The position numbers and the translations under genes are program-made. 64,000 nucleotides of DNA from DASRAU01 sp035638075 (GTDB lineage Bacteria; Acidobacteriota; Polarisedimenticolia; Gp22-AA2). Positions 9,116 through 17,804 of the stretch are shown piece by piece; position 1 is the first letter of the stretch; the number at the start of each line of letters is the position of its first letter. Location: the NCBI GenBank assembly GCA_035638075.1, contig DASRAU010000016.1, positions 62,001 through 126,000 on the forward strand, read 5' to 3'. The notes beneath the pieces were generated by a model that did no database searches, had not been told where the DNA came from, and was given only the letters and a program-made list of their open reading frames with translations.

Positions 9116-10681
9116 ATGGAGCATGGACCAATCCCGCCCGCGGGACGGGCGGTGACCGGGTCCGTCGGCGCAACGGCCGAGCCCGCGGCCGAGACCCGGG
9201 AGGCGTCGGGGGTCGGGACCGCCCTCCTGCGCCACTCCAGCATCTACCTGGCCGGGAACCTGATGCAGAAGGCGACTGCCTTCCTGCTCATCCCCATCTA
9301 CACGCGCGCCCTGTCGACGTCCCAGTATGGGCTGCTCGAGCTCGCGAACACCATCGTCAACCTCACGCTCGTCGTGGCCGCGCTGGGCGTGCCGAACGCG
9401 ATCAACAAGTGCCTGCACCGGGACTGCCCGGACGAGGCGTCCCGGCGCCGGCTGCTCGGGACCACGACCCTGTTCACGCTCCTGACGACCCTGGCCCTCG
9501 GATCGATCGGCTGGCTGCTCCAGGGCGTCCTGGCGCCGCTCGTGGCGCCGGGGCCGGAGGGGCTGCTCGTGGTGCGCGCCGTGATCCTCTGGGTGGTCCT
9601 GGCGCAGTTCACGGTGATTCCGCTCGAGATGCTGCGCGCCGCCGGGCGGGCGCACCTGTACGTCGGATTGAGCCTGGCGCAGCTCGTGACGCAGTCGAGC
9701 GTCACGCTGTACCTCGTCCTCGGCCGCGGCTACACGCTCACCGGGGTGCTCGCCGGGAACGTCGCCGGTTTCCTGACCGTGACGCTCCTCGGCGCGTTGG
9801 CCCTCCTGCCGCGCGCCACCTGGACGTTCGATCGCCGGCTGTTCCGCGCCGCGCTGCACTACGGCCTGGCGATGATCCCGGTCTTCGCGGCCAGCTTCGT
9901 CGTCAATCTCTCCGATCGCTTCTTCCTCGGGACCCTGGCGGGGCTCGGGGCCCTGGGCGTCTACGCCCTCGGCTACAAGTTCGGGGCTCTCCTCGATCTG
10001 CTGATCGTCATGCCGCTGCAGCGCGCCTGGACGCCGATGTTCTTCGGGCTGTCGCACCGCGATGACGCGCCGCAGATCCTGGCCCGGGTCGCCACCGCCG
10101 TGGCCGGCCTCCTGACCCTCGCGACCGTCGGGATGACCCTCGCGGTGCCGGCGTTCCTGCGCCTCGCCGCGGGAGCGGAGTTCCAGTCGGCGGCGCACTA
10201 CGTGCCCCTCGTCTGCATCGCCTATGTCCTGAGCGGACTCTCCAACTCGCTCGGCAACGGCCTCGTGGTGGCGGAGAAGGTGCCGCTCATCGCCGGCTGC
10301 GCCGCCATGGGCGCCATGACGAGCCTCGCGTGCAACGCGCTCCTGGTGCCGCGCCTGGCGGCGTACGGGGCGGCCCTCTCCGCCATCTGCGCGTTCGGAG
10401 TGCAATTGACGGGGGTCCTGACGATGCTCCGCCGCCACTATCCGACGCCGCTCGAGTGGAGGCGGTTCGCGGGTCTGGCGGCCGCGGCCCTCCCGGCGCT
10501 CGTCATCGGGCTGTCGCTGCCGGCGCTGCCGTTCGTGGTCGACGCGGCGGCACGGCTGGCGCTCCTTCTTTCTTTCCCGCTCCTCGCCGTCGCCTTCCGG
10601 GTCATCCGTCCGGAGGAACGGGTCGCGGCCACGCGGGCCGCCGGCACGCTCCTGCGTTCCTGGAGGCGGGCGCGCGCGTGA
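9116..10681 (+). CDS. Wzx-type polysaccharide flippase
   Basis: A 521-residue integral membrane protein with about 12-14 hydrophobic segments. It begins after a 35-residue polar leader with RHSSIYLAGNLMQKATAFLL, typical of the oligosaccharide flippase (Wzx/RfbX, MVF superfamily). It would move lipid-linked repeat units across the inner membrane. ATG 9116 is favoured because an upstream ATG at 9074 would overlap the candidate -10; both lie in frame. It overlaps the next gene by GTGA and opens the plus-strand operon of the polysaccharide locus. A wzy-like gene lies on the convergent operon, completing a Wzx/Wzy pathway. Confidence 0.88.
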   Translation: MEHGPIPPAGRAVTGSVGATAEPAAETREASGVGTALLRHSSIYLAGNLMQKATAFLLIPIYTRALSTSQYGLLELANTIVNLTLVVAALGVPNAINKCLHRDCPDEASRRRLLGTTTLFTLLTTLALGSIGWLLQGVLAPLVAPGPEGLLVVRAVILWVVLAQFTVIPLEMLRAAGRAHLYVGLSLAQLVTQSSVTLYLVLGRGYTLTGVLAGNVAGFLTVTLLGALALLPRATWTFDRRLFRAALHYGLAMIPVFAASFVVNLSDRFFLGTLAGLGALGVYALGYKFGALLDLLIVMPLQRAWTPMFFGLSHRDDAPQILARVATAVAGLLTLATVGMTLAVPAFLRLAAGAEFQSAAHYVPLVCIAYVLSGLSNSLGNGLVVAEKVPLIAGCAAMGAMTSLACNALLVPRLAAYGAALSAICAFGVQLTGVLTMLRRHYPTPLEWRRFAGLAAAALPALVIGLSLPALPFVVDAAARLALLLSFPLLAVAFRVIRPEERVAATRAAGTLLRSWRRARA

Positions 10682-12408
10682 AGGGGGACGTTCTCGCGTC
10701 CGTCCTGGCAGCGGCCGCGGCGCTTCTCGTCTGCCTCCCCGGGATCGGCTGGGGACTCCCGAGCGAGCAGAGGCTCCAGCTGCTCCTGCCCGATGCCGCG
10801 ACACGGCCCGCGATCCTGGCGGCCCTCGCCGAGCCCGAACCCGGCGGCGACGAGCGGGACGAGGCCGGCGATCCGGTCGCCGCCTGCGCCGGACCGATCG
10901 ACCCCGCCGGGACCGGCCGCGAGGAAACCTGGCTCCGCAGCGAGCTGGTGCCGTTCCTCATGAGCAGCGACGACCCGGACGAGATGGAGGCCTTTTCCTC
11001 GCTCGGCAAGATCGTCCGCGAGCCGGCGCGGCTGGACGCGCGGGCGTTCCTGTACGGGCACGTCTATCTCGGAGCGGTGGCCCTCGCCGAAGGAGCGGGA
11101 TGGGCGCTGGGCGTGCTGCCGCAGCTGCCCGATCGTGCCGCGCTGCTCCGGGATCCGGCGCTGCTGCGGCGCATGTACCTGCTGGGGCGCGGCGTCAGCG
11201 TCGTGTCGATCGCGCTGCTCGCGTCCGCCATCGCGCTCGTGCTGCGCCGGTGCGGCTGCGGGGCCACGGGCATCGCGTGCGGGGTGCTCGCCGGGCTGGC
11301 TCCCCTCGCCATCGCGGCCGCGCACGTCGCCAAGCCGCACGCGTTCGCCGCCCTCTTCGGTTTCCTGGGTGCCGTCACGGCGTTCGTCGCGGCGGAGCGG
11401 ATGCGTCCGCTGGCCTGGGTCGGCCACGCCATCGCGATCGGCATCGCCGCCTCCGCTTCTCCCCCCTACGCGCTCCTGGCCCTCGCCGCTCCGATGGCGG
11501 TCCTCGTGGTCCGTCCGCGGGCACCGGTCTCGACCTGGTGGCGGTGCGCCGGAGCCTGGGCCGTGACCGGAGCCGCCACCGTCGTCGTGCTCAATCCCCT
11601 GGCGATCCTGCACCCGGATCTCTTCACCGGGGAGGCCCGGCATCACCTGGCCGGCAGCGGCTGGGGCTATGGGAATTTCAGTGCCGCGAAGCTCGGGGCC
11701 TTCCTGGCGGCGCTCGCGGGCGGGGACCTGTCCCCGGTCGTGCTGCCGCTGCTCCTCGCCGGGATCGGCGTGGCCTTCTTCGAGCCGACTCCGCTGCGCC
11801 GGGGTCTCGGCCTCGTTCTCGCTTTCGTGCTCGTGGTGTTCGGCGGGTTCCTCGGTGTGACACGCATCGCGCTCGTGATCGTCCCGCTCGTCGCGACGAT
11901 CGCGGGGCTCGGCGCCGATCGCCTGGCGCGGCTGGCGCCCGGCCCGGCGCGGCCGGCGGGCCGCCTCGCCGTCGCGACGCTCGCGGTCCTGCTCGCCGGT
12001 CACGCCGCCGCGTCGGCCCAGTCGTACCGGCGCCCCGATCCGGGGGATGCCGCCGGCGCCTGGCTCAACGCGACACTCGCGCCGGGGGGCTGCGTGACGC
12101 TGCGATCCGACCGGCCCCTCGCGACGTTCATGCCGCGCTTCGCGGTCGGCCGCCATGCGCTGCGTCGACTGAGCCTCGACACGGCGCTCCCTCCGGCCGT
12201 GGAGCCGGGCGGCATCCTCGTTCTCTCCTCGGCCGAGCCGGATCGCGATCCGGCCGCGGGCTGGTTCGCTCCCGGGGGACCTTATCGCGTGCTGGCGCGC
12301 TTTCCCGGGCCGGATCGCTTCCGCCTGCCCGGCCACCGGGCGCGCTCCATCCTGATCCTCGAAGCGGCCCGCCCGGCCACGACCGCGGGCACGGCCGCGG
12401 GCGGCTGA
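10678..12408 (+). CDS. GT-C-like multi-spanning membrane protein
   Basis: A 576-residue protein with a signal-anchor-like N-terminus (VLASVLAAAAALLVCLPGI), a 100-residue extracytoplasmic loop rich in acidic residues (DDPDEME near 100), then 8-10 hydrophobic segments and a soluble C-terminal domain of about 130 residues. This layout is that of GT-C glycosyltransferases (ArnT/PMT-like), which use polyprenyl-phosphate sugars at the periplasmic face. The loop motif AHVAKPHAFAALFGFL resembles the conserved region after the catalytic loop of PMT-like proteins. The GTG at 10678 overlaps the flippase stop as GTGA. The sugar and acceptor cannot be read from the sequence. Confidence 0.7.
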   Translation: MKGDVLASVLAAAAALLVCLPGIGWGLPSEQRLQLLLPDAATRPAILAALAEPEPGGDERDEAGDPVAACAGPIDPAGTGREETWLRSELVPFLMSSDDPDEMEAFSSLGKIVREPARLDARAFLYGHVYLGAVALAEGAGWALGVLPQLPDRAALLRDPALLRRMYLLGRGVSVVSIALLASAIALVLRRCGCGATGIACGVLAGLAPLAIAAAHVAKPHAFAALFGFLGAVTAFVAAERMRPLAWVGHAIAIGIAASASPPYALLALAAPMAVLVVRPRAPVSTWWRCAGAWAVTGAATVVVLNPLAILHPDLFTGEARHHLAGSGWGYGNFSAAKLGAFLAALAGGDLSPVVLPLLLAGIGVAFFEPTPLRRGLGLVLAFVLVVFGGFLGVTRIALVIVPLVATIAGLGADRLARLAPGPARPAGRLAVATLAVLLAGHAAASAQSYRRPDPGDAAGAWLNATLAPGGCVTLRSDRPLATFMPRFAVGRHALRRLSLDTALPPAVEPGGILVLSSAEPDRDPAAGWFAPGGPYRVLARFPGPDRFRLPGHRARSILILEAARPATTAGTAAGG

Positions 12409-12414
12409 TCGGAC

Positions 12415-14304
12415 ATGTGCGGCATCGCCGGCTTCCTGTCGCTCGAGGGGCGTCCCGCCGATCGCGGCCTGCTCGCCGCCATGTCGGCCTCCCTGACGCA
12501 CCGCGGTCCGGACGGCGAGGGGTTTTTCGTCGACGGTCCCCTGGGGCTCGCGCACCGGCGTCTTTCGATCCTCGACCTGGAAGGGGGATCGCAGCCGATG
12601 TGCACGTCGGACGGCGAGGCCCGCCTGAGCTACAACGGCGAAATCTACAACTTCCTCGAGCTGCGGGAAGACCTGCTGCGCCGCGGGCATCCGTTCACGA
12701 CGAAGAGCGACACCGAGGTGATCCTGCATCTCTACGAGGAGCGGGGTGCTCTGTGCGTCGAACCGTTGCGCGGCATGTTCGCCTTCGCGCTGTGGGACCC
12801 GCGCGCGCGGCGCCTGCTCCTGGCGCGCGATCGCGTGGGCATCAAGCCGCTCTACGTGTTCCAAAGCGCCCGCGCGCTCGTCTTCGCGTCGGAGATCAAG
12901 GCGATCCTGCTGCACCCGGACGTGCCGCACGATCTCGACCCCCTGGCCCTGTCCGATTTCATGACCTGGCAGTACATCCCCGCGCCGCGCACCGCCTTCG
13001 CGGGGATCCGCAAGCTGCCACCCGCCCACGTGCTCGTCGCGGAGAACGGGCGGATCGAGACCCGGCGCTACTGGGGCCTGCCGGCGGAAGTCGACCGCCG
13101 TCCATCGCGTGTGCTGCGCGAGGAGGTGCGTGCCACGCTCGAGGAGGCGGTCCGGATCCATCTCCGCAGCGACGTCCCGGTGGGGGCGCTCCTCTCCGGC
13201 GGCATCGACAGCGGCCTCGTGGTCGCGCTCGCGGCCCAAGCGGCGGCCGGCCCGCTGCGCACCTTCACCATCGGCTTCAGGGACGCCGGGTTCAGCGAGG
13301 GGCCTTTCGCGCGGATGGTGGCCGAGCGCTACGGCACCCGTCACGTCGAGCACCTGCTCGAGCCCCATCGCATCGAAGACCTGCCCGCGCTCGTGGCCCA
13401 TTTCGACGAGCCGTTCGGCGACGCGTCGGCGGTGCCCACGAGCGCCATCGCGCGCGTCGCCGCATCGGAGGTCAAGGTCTGCCTGTCCGGAGACGGCGGC
13501 GACGAGGGATTCGCGGGCTACGACGTCTACCCGAAGGCACAACGACTGCAGGCGGCCGACCTCCTGCCCGCGTCCCTGCGCCGGGCCGTCCTCGGGCCCG
13601 TCGATCGCCGCGTGCCGGAATGGGTGCGCGGCAAGGGCCTGCTCCGGATGCTGCAGGCGGGGCCGGCCGATCGCTACGCCGAGCTGATGGGCGGGGTGGA
13701 TCCCGGGACCCGGACGTGGCTCCTCGAACCGGATTTCGTGCGCCACACCGCGGCCGAGCACCCGTTCGCCCTGTTCCGCCGCCTGCACGCCGGCATCGAC
13801 GCTCCGGACGAGGTCGCCCGGCTGCAGCGCCTGGACGTCGAGACCTACCTGCCCGACGACATCCTCGTGAAGGCGGACCGCACCAGCATGCTGCACTCGC
13901 TCGAGCTCCGCGTTCCGCTCCTCGATCACCAGGTGCTCGAGCTGGCGTTCCGCCTGCCCACGCGCGTGAAGCTGCGCGGCGGCCGCGGCAAGCGCATTCT
14001 CCGGGAGGTGGCCGCGGAGCTCCTGCCGCCGGCGCTGCTGGCGCGGGGCAAGCAGGGATTCGGGCTGCCGCTCGCGGCGTGGCTGCGCGGTGATCTGTTC
14101 GGCATGGCCCGGGATCTCTTCGCCGACCCGCGCACGCGGACCCGCGGCATCCTGTCGCCCTCCGGACTCGATCGCCTGCTGGCCTCGCACCAGCGCGGCG
14201 AGCGCGACCTGAGCGCCGACATCTGGCTCGCGATGGTGCTCGAGATCTGGTTTCGTGAGCGGGTCGACGCCGCGCCAGGGCGCGCCGCGACCGGCACGTC
14301 CTGA
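12415..14304 (+). CDS. Asparagine-synthase-like amidotransferase (first copy)
   Basis: A 629-residue class II glutamine amidotransferase fused to an ATP-dependent synthetase domain, the length of AsnB. Cys2 of MCGIAGF is the glutaminase nucleophile; SYNGEIYN and THRGPDGEG are present. The PP-loop ATP site LLSGGIDSG lies near residue 260, and CLSGDGGDEGFAGY follows near residue 360 (the usual L of DELF is G here). In polysaccharide loci such enzymes are thought to amidate sugar acids rather than make free asparagine; that is an inference. It lies 6 bases after the GT-C gene and 3 bases before a GT4 gene. A second copy sits at 24311-26260. Confidence 0.9.
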   Translation: MCGIAGFLSLEGRPADRGLLAAMSASLTHRGPDGEGFFVDGPLGLAHRRLSILDLEGGSQPMCTSDGEARLSYNGEIYNFLELREDLLRRGHPFTTKSDTEVILHLYEERGALCVEPLRGMFAFALWDPRARRLLLARDRVGIKPLYVFQSARALVFASEIKAILLHPDVPHDLDPLALSDFMTWQYIPAPRTAFAGIRKLPPAHVLVAENGRIETRRYWGLPAEVDRRPSRVLREEVRATLEEAVRIHLRSDVPVGALLSGGIDSGLVVALAAQAAAGPLRTFTIGFRDAGFSEGPFARMVAERYGTRHVEHLLEPHRIEDLPALVAHFDEPFGDASAVPTSAIARVAASEVKVCLSGDGGDEGFAGYDVYPKAQRLQAADLLPASLRRAVLGPVDRRVPEWVRGKGLLRMLQAGPADRYAELMGGVDPGTRTWLLEPDFVRHTAAEHPFALFRRLHAGIDAPDEVARLQRLDVETYLPDDILVKADRTSMLHSLELRVPLLDHQVLELAFRLPTRVKLRGGRGKRILREVAAELLPPALLARGKQGFGLPLAAWLRGDLFGMARDLFADPRTRTRGILSPSGLDRLLASHQRGERDLSADIWLAMVLEIWFRERVDAAPGRAATGTS

Positions 14305-14307
14305 GGC

Positions 14308-15507
14308 ATGCGGCTCGCCTATCTCCATTACCTCGTCGAAGGGGACACCGGCCGGCACCACGTGCGCCAGTTCGCCGAGGGTGCCCGCCGGCTCGGGCAC
14401 GAGATCGAGGTCTGCCCGATGAACCTCGCCGCCGCCGACGGTTCCGGAGGCTCCGCGGCGGGCGCGGGCCTTGCCTCCCGCGGACGCGCCGTGCTGAAGC
14501 GCCACCTGGGGCGCTACCTGCACGAGCCGAAGGAGATCTTCTGGAATCCCCTCTACGTGCGCGCCGAGACGGCGCTGCTCCGCCGCCTTCGCCCGGACGT
14601 TCTCCTGGTGCGCGACCACACGCTGACCGCGTCCCCGGTCATCACCGCCCGGCGCCTCGGCCTGCCGCTCGTCTTCGAGGTCAACGCCCCGACCGAGGAG
14701 GGTCGCCTGTTCCTCGACGAGTACCTCCACCTGCCGTTCGTCTCGCGCTGGATCGATGCGTGGAAGCTGCGGCGCGCCGACGGCGTGGCGGTCGTGTCCT
14801 CGACCTTGAAGCGGATGCTGGTGGAATCCCTCGGTCTCGTGGAGGACCGCGTCGTCGTCGCCCCGAACGGCGCCGACGTCGACCGCTTCCGTCCCGATCT
14901 CCCGCCCGATCCGATCCTGGCGCGCACCGGGCACGCAGACGCGGTGGTCGGCTTCGTCGGGTCGTTCCGCCGCTGGCACGGCACCGACCTCCTGGCGCAG
15001 ACCATCCTGGAGGTCGGCCGGCTGCGCCCGCGGGTGCGCTTCCTGCTCGTGGGCGATGGACCGGAGGCGGGAGCGGTCCGCGAGGCGGTGCGGCCGCTCG
15101 GGGACCGCGTGGTGATGACCGGGCGAGTCGAGCACGCGCGCATCCCGGCCCTCACCGCGGCCTTCGACATCGGCCTCCTGCCGGAGACGCTCTTCTACGG
15201 CTCGCCGCTCAAGGTGGTCGAGTGGATGGCGGCGGGCCGGGCGGTCGTCGCCCCGGGCTACCCGGCCCTCTCGGACCTGGTGGAGGACGGCGTGCACGCG
15301 CTCCTCTTCCCACCCGGCGACGCCGCGGCGCTCGCGCAGATGGTCCTGCGGCTGGTGGACGACGGGGCGCTGCGGACCCGCCTGGGACAGGCGGCCGCAG
15401 CCCGGGCGCGCGCGCACCTGACCTGGACCGACAACGCCCGCCGCGTCCTCGGCGCCTGCGAAGCCGCGCTCGGGCGGCACGACACCCGGCCGGCGCCTCC
15501 GGCATGA
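14308..15507 (+). CDS. GT4 family glycosyltransferase
   Basis: A 399-residue GT-B glycosyltransferase. The N-terminal half begins MRLAYLHYLVEGDTGRHH and contains EVNAPTEEGRLF. The C-terminal nucleotide-sugar domain has the strand VVGFVGSFRRWHGTD near residue 213 and the E-x7-E-like region ETLFYGSPLKVVEWMAAGRAV near residue 300. It transfers a sugar from an NDP-sugar to the lipid-linked repeat unit at the cytoplasmic membrane face. The start lies 3 bases after the amidotransferase stop, and its stop overlaps the next ATG (ATGA). Donor and linkage are not readable. Confidence 0.88.
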   Translation: MRLAYLHYLVEGDTGRHHVRQFAEGARRLGHEIEVCPMNLAAADGSGGSAAGAGLASRGRAVLKRHLGRYLHEPKEIFWNPLYVRAETALLRRLRPDVLLVRDHTLTASPVITARRLGLPLVFEVNAPTEEGRLFLDEYLHLPFVSRWIDAWKLRRADGVAVVSSTLKRMLVESLGLVEDRVVVAPNGADVDRFRPDLPPDPILARTGHADAVVGFVGSFRRWHGTDLLAQTILEVGRLRPRVRFLLVGDGPEAGAVREAVRPLGDRVVMTGRVEHARIPALTAAFDIGLLPETLFYGSPLKVVEWMAAGRAVVAPGYPALSDLVEDGVHALLFPPGDAAALAQMVLRLVDDGALRTRLGQAAAARARAHLTWTDNARRVLGACEAALGRHDTRPAPPA

Positions 15508-16616
15508 GCGGCCGCGTGCGCACGGCCCTCCTCGTCACCCAGGACCTGAACCGCGCCGGGGCGCAGCGCCAGTGCGTGGAGCTCGCCCTCGGCCTGCACG
15601 CGCGTCCCGGCTGGCGCGTCGAAGTCGCGGTCCTCGAGCCGGGAGGCCCGCTGACCTCGGAGCTCTCCGGTCACGGGATCCCGATCCACCCGTGCCCGAG
15701 GCGCTGGCGCTGGGATCTCTCGCCCGCATCGGCGCTGGCGCGCATCGCGGGAACCATCGGCGCCGAGGTCATCCACACCTTCCTCTTCCTGCCGAACTTC
15801 TATGGCCGCCTGGCGCGGCTGCGGCACCGGCCGCCGCTCGTAGTCTCGTCGCTGCGATCGACCGGCATCGAAGGCTGGCCGCGTTACGCGGGCGAGGTCC
15901 TCCTCGCGCCTTTGTGCGACGTGATCATCGCCAACTCCGATGCCGGGCGGGACGATCTCGTCAGGCGCGGCGTGTCGGGGCGGCGCGTCGAGGTGGTGCG
16001 CAACGGCCTGACCTTCGAGCGCTTCGACACGGCGCGAGCCGATGGCCTGCCGCCGTTCGCGGATGTCCGGCGGCTCGGGATGGTGGCGCAGATGGAACGG
16101 CGCAAGGACCACGCCGGCCTCGTCGAGGCGCTGGCCCGCCTGCGCGCCGGAGACCCGCGCGTGCGCCTGGTGCTGGCCGGGGACGGGGGCCTCGCGGACC
16201 GCGTGCGGGAGGCCGCCCGCCGCCACGGCGTCTTCGAGGCGATCGACTGGCTCGGGACGGTGTCGCGCCCGGAGACGGTGTACGCCACGCTGCACCTCTA
16301 CGTGCAGGCCTCCGCCGCCGAGGAGGGCACGAGCAACAGCATCCTCGAGGCGATGGCGAGCGGCCGCCCGGTCGTGGCCACCGACATCGGCGGCAACCGC
16401 GAGGTCGTGGCCGACGGTGTGACGGGGCTCGTCGTCCCGCCGCGCAACCCGGCCGCGCTGGCCGCGGCGGCGCAGGCGCTCCTCGCGGACGAGGGGCGGG
16501 CCCGCGCTTACGGCGAAGCGGGGGCGCAGCGGGTGCGCGAACGCTACGGCCGCGCCGCCATGATCGAGGCCACGCTCGCGGTCTACGAGGAGCGCCTGGC
16601 CGCGCGCGCGTCCTGA
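15504..16616 (+). CDS. GT4 family glycosyltransferase
   Basis: A 370-residue GT-B enzyme. The N-terminus VRTALLVTQDLNRAGAQRQ matches the GT4 acceptor-domain pattern with a GGAE/GGAQ-like loop. The domain switch VEVVRNGLTFERF and the catalytic-site helix EEGTSNSILEAMASGRPVVA are typical. ATG 15504 is chosen because it overlaps the upstream stop (ATGA). It is the last gene of the plus-strand operon, and its 3' end overlaps the 3' end of the convergent glycosyltransferase gene by 34 bases. It likely extends the polysaccharide repeat unit. Confidence 0.88.
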   Translation: MSGRVRTALLVTQDLNRAGAQRQCVELALGLHARPGWRVEVAVLEPGGPLTSELSGHGIPIHPCPRRWRWDLSPASALARIAGTIGAEVIHTFLFLPNFYGRLARLRHRPPLVVSSLRSTGIEGWPRYAGEVLLAPLCDVIIANSDAGRDDLVRRGVSGRRVEVVRNGLTFERFDTARADGLPPFADVRRLGMVAQMERRKDHAGLVEALARLRAGDPRVRLVLAGDGGLADRVREAARRHGVFEAIDWLGTVSRPETVYATLHLYVQASAAEEGTSNSILEAMASGRPVVATDIGGNREVVADGVTGLVVPPRNPAALAAAAQALLADEGRARAYGEAGAQRVRERYGRAAMIEATLAVYEERLAARAS

Positions 16617-17794
16617 AGCGCCGCTTCCGTCAGGCGCGCCACCGTGTCCCACCCGAACTCGCGGCGCGCCCGCTCCGCCGCCGCCGTTCCCATCCGGGCG
16701 CAGAGCGCCGTGTCGTCGACGAGGCGCGCGATGGCCGCGGCCAGCGCGGGCGCGTCCGCTTCCGGAACCAGGAGCCCGGTCTGTCCATCCTGCACGACGT
16801 CGGGCAGGCCGCCGCTCCGGCTGACGATCGCCGGGCGGCCGCAGGCGGCCGCCTCGCAGACCGCCCGTCCCATCGTCTCCACGTCGACGCTCTCGTCACG
16901 CTCGTCCCGGCTGGCGCGCGACGGCTGCAGGTACACATCGGCCGCCGCCATGTAGCGCGGCAGGAGGTCGTGGCCGACCCCGCCCAGGAAGCGGACGCTC
17001 GCCTCGATGCCGAGGCTCTCCGCCAGGTCCCGCAGCGCCGGCTCCTCCTCCCCCTGGCCGGCGAGGAGCAGGAGCAGGTCCGGATGCCGCGCCAGCACGG
17101 CCGGCAGGGCGCGCAGCAGGATGTCGAAGCCCTTCTTGCGCGTCAGCCGCGCGGCGGAGAACAGGATCGGCCCGCCGGGAAGACCGAGGGCCTGCCGCTC
17201 CGCATCGCGATCGCGCGGGCGGAAATCACCGAGGTCCACACCTCCGACGAGCACGCGCACCTCGGGGCCGGTGACGCCGCGGCGTGCGAGGGCGTCGCGC
17301 GTCCAGCCGCTGTTCGCGAGAACGATGCGGCACGCGGCCAGGCTGCGCAGGGCGGCGCGGTTGCGGTACGCCTGGTCGGCGCGGCGCAGCCACCGCCCCG
17401 GCGAGAAGCCGCCGGACGAAGGCAATCGCCACCAGGCGAACCGGCCGGGGAGGTGCGGTCCGACCCAGGCCCGCTCGAAGTCGTTGCCCACCACCCGCGT
17501 CACGACCGGAACGGCGACGAGGCGGGCGATCGCGGCGGAGCCCGCATTCAGGGCCAGGACGGCGTCCGGCGCGACGCGCGCGACGAGGGCGGCCGTGCGC
17601 CGCAGGGTCGCGCCGAAGTGCTCTGTCAGCTCGGCATGGAACCGGACGCCGTCCATCTCCGGGACGGCGCGTTCCCGCGGCACGACGACCTCGAGCCGGT
17701 GCGCCGCCGCGAGCGCCTGCACCAGCCGCGCGGCGTGCACTTCCATCCCGCCCACGGCGGGCGGGAACTCCGGCGCGACGACGACGAGACGCAG
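16583..17794 (-). CDS. GT4 family glycosyltransferase, possible CTG start
   Basis: A GT-B glycosyltransferase of about 403 residues. From the only nearby standard start (GTG 17755) the protein would begin inside the first GT4 motif, losing the beta-strand LRLVVVAPEFPP that precedes GGMEVHAARL. Reading from CTG 17794 restores this strand. CTG follows the ligase stop by 10 bases, with GAGG at a suitable distance. No ATG, GTG or TTG lies in frame between the two. The catalytic domain has ILFSAARLTRKKGFD and VETMGRAVCEAAACGRPAI. It is the last gene of the minus-strand polysaccharide operon. The start choice is uncertain; the function call is not. Confidence 0.82.
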   Translation of the reverse strand: MRLVVVAPEFPPAVGGMEVHAARLVQALAAAHRLEVVVPRERAVPEMDGVRFHAELTEHFGATLRRTAALVARVAPDAVLALNAGSAAIARLVAVPVVTRVVGNDFERAWVGPHLPGRFAWWRLPSSGGFSPGRWLRRADQAYRNRAALRSLAACRIVLANSGWTRDALARRGVTGPEVRVLVGGVDLGDFRPRDRDAERQALGLPGGPILFSAARLTRKKGFDILLRALPAVLARHPDLLLLLAGQGEEEPALRDLAESLGIEASVRFLGGVGHDLLPRYMAAADVYLQPSRASRDERDESVDVETMGRAVCEAAACGRPAIVSRSGGLPDVVQDGQTGLLVPEADAPALAAAIARLVDDTALCARMGTAAAERARREFGWDTVARLTEAALQDARAARRSS

Positions 17795-17804
17795 CGACGC
17801 CTCG

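Noticed and set aside
10438..15480. A minus-strand open frame of about 1,680 codons opposite the flippase, amidotransferase and glycosyltransferase genes
   Set aside because: It is rich in Arg, Glu, Gln and Gly without any domain pattern, and the plus strand has clear, complete enzymes. Long antisense frames are expected at this GC content.
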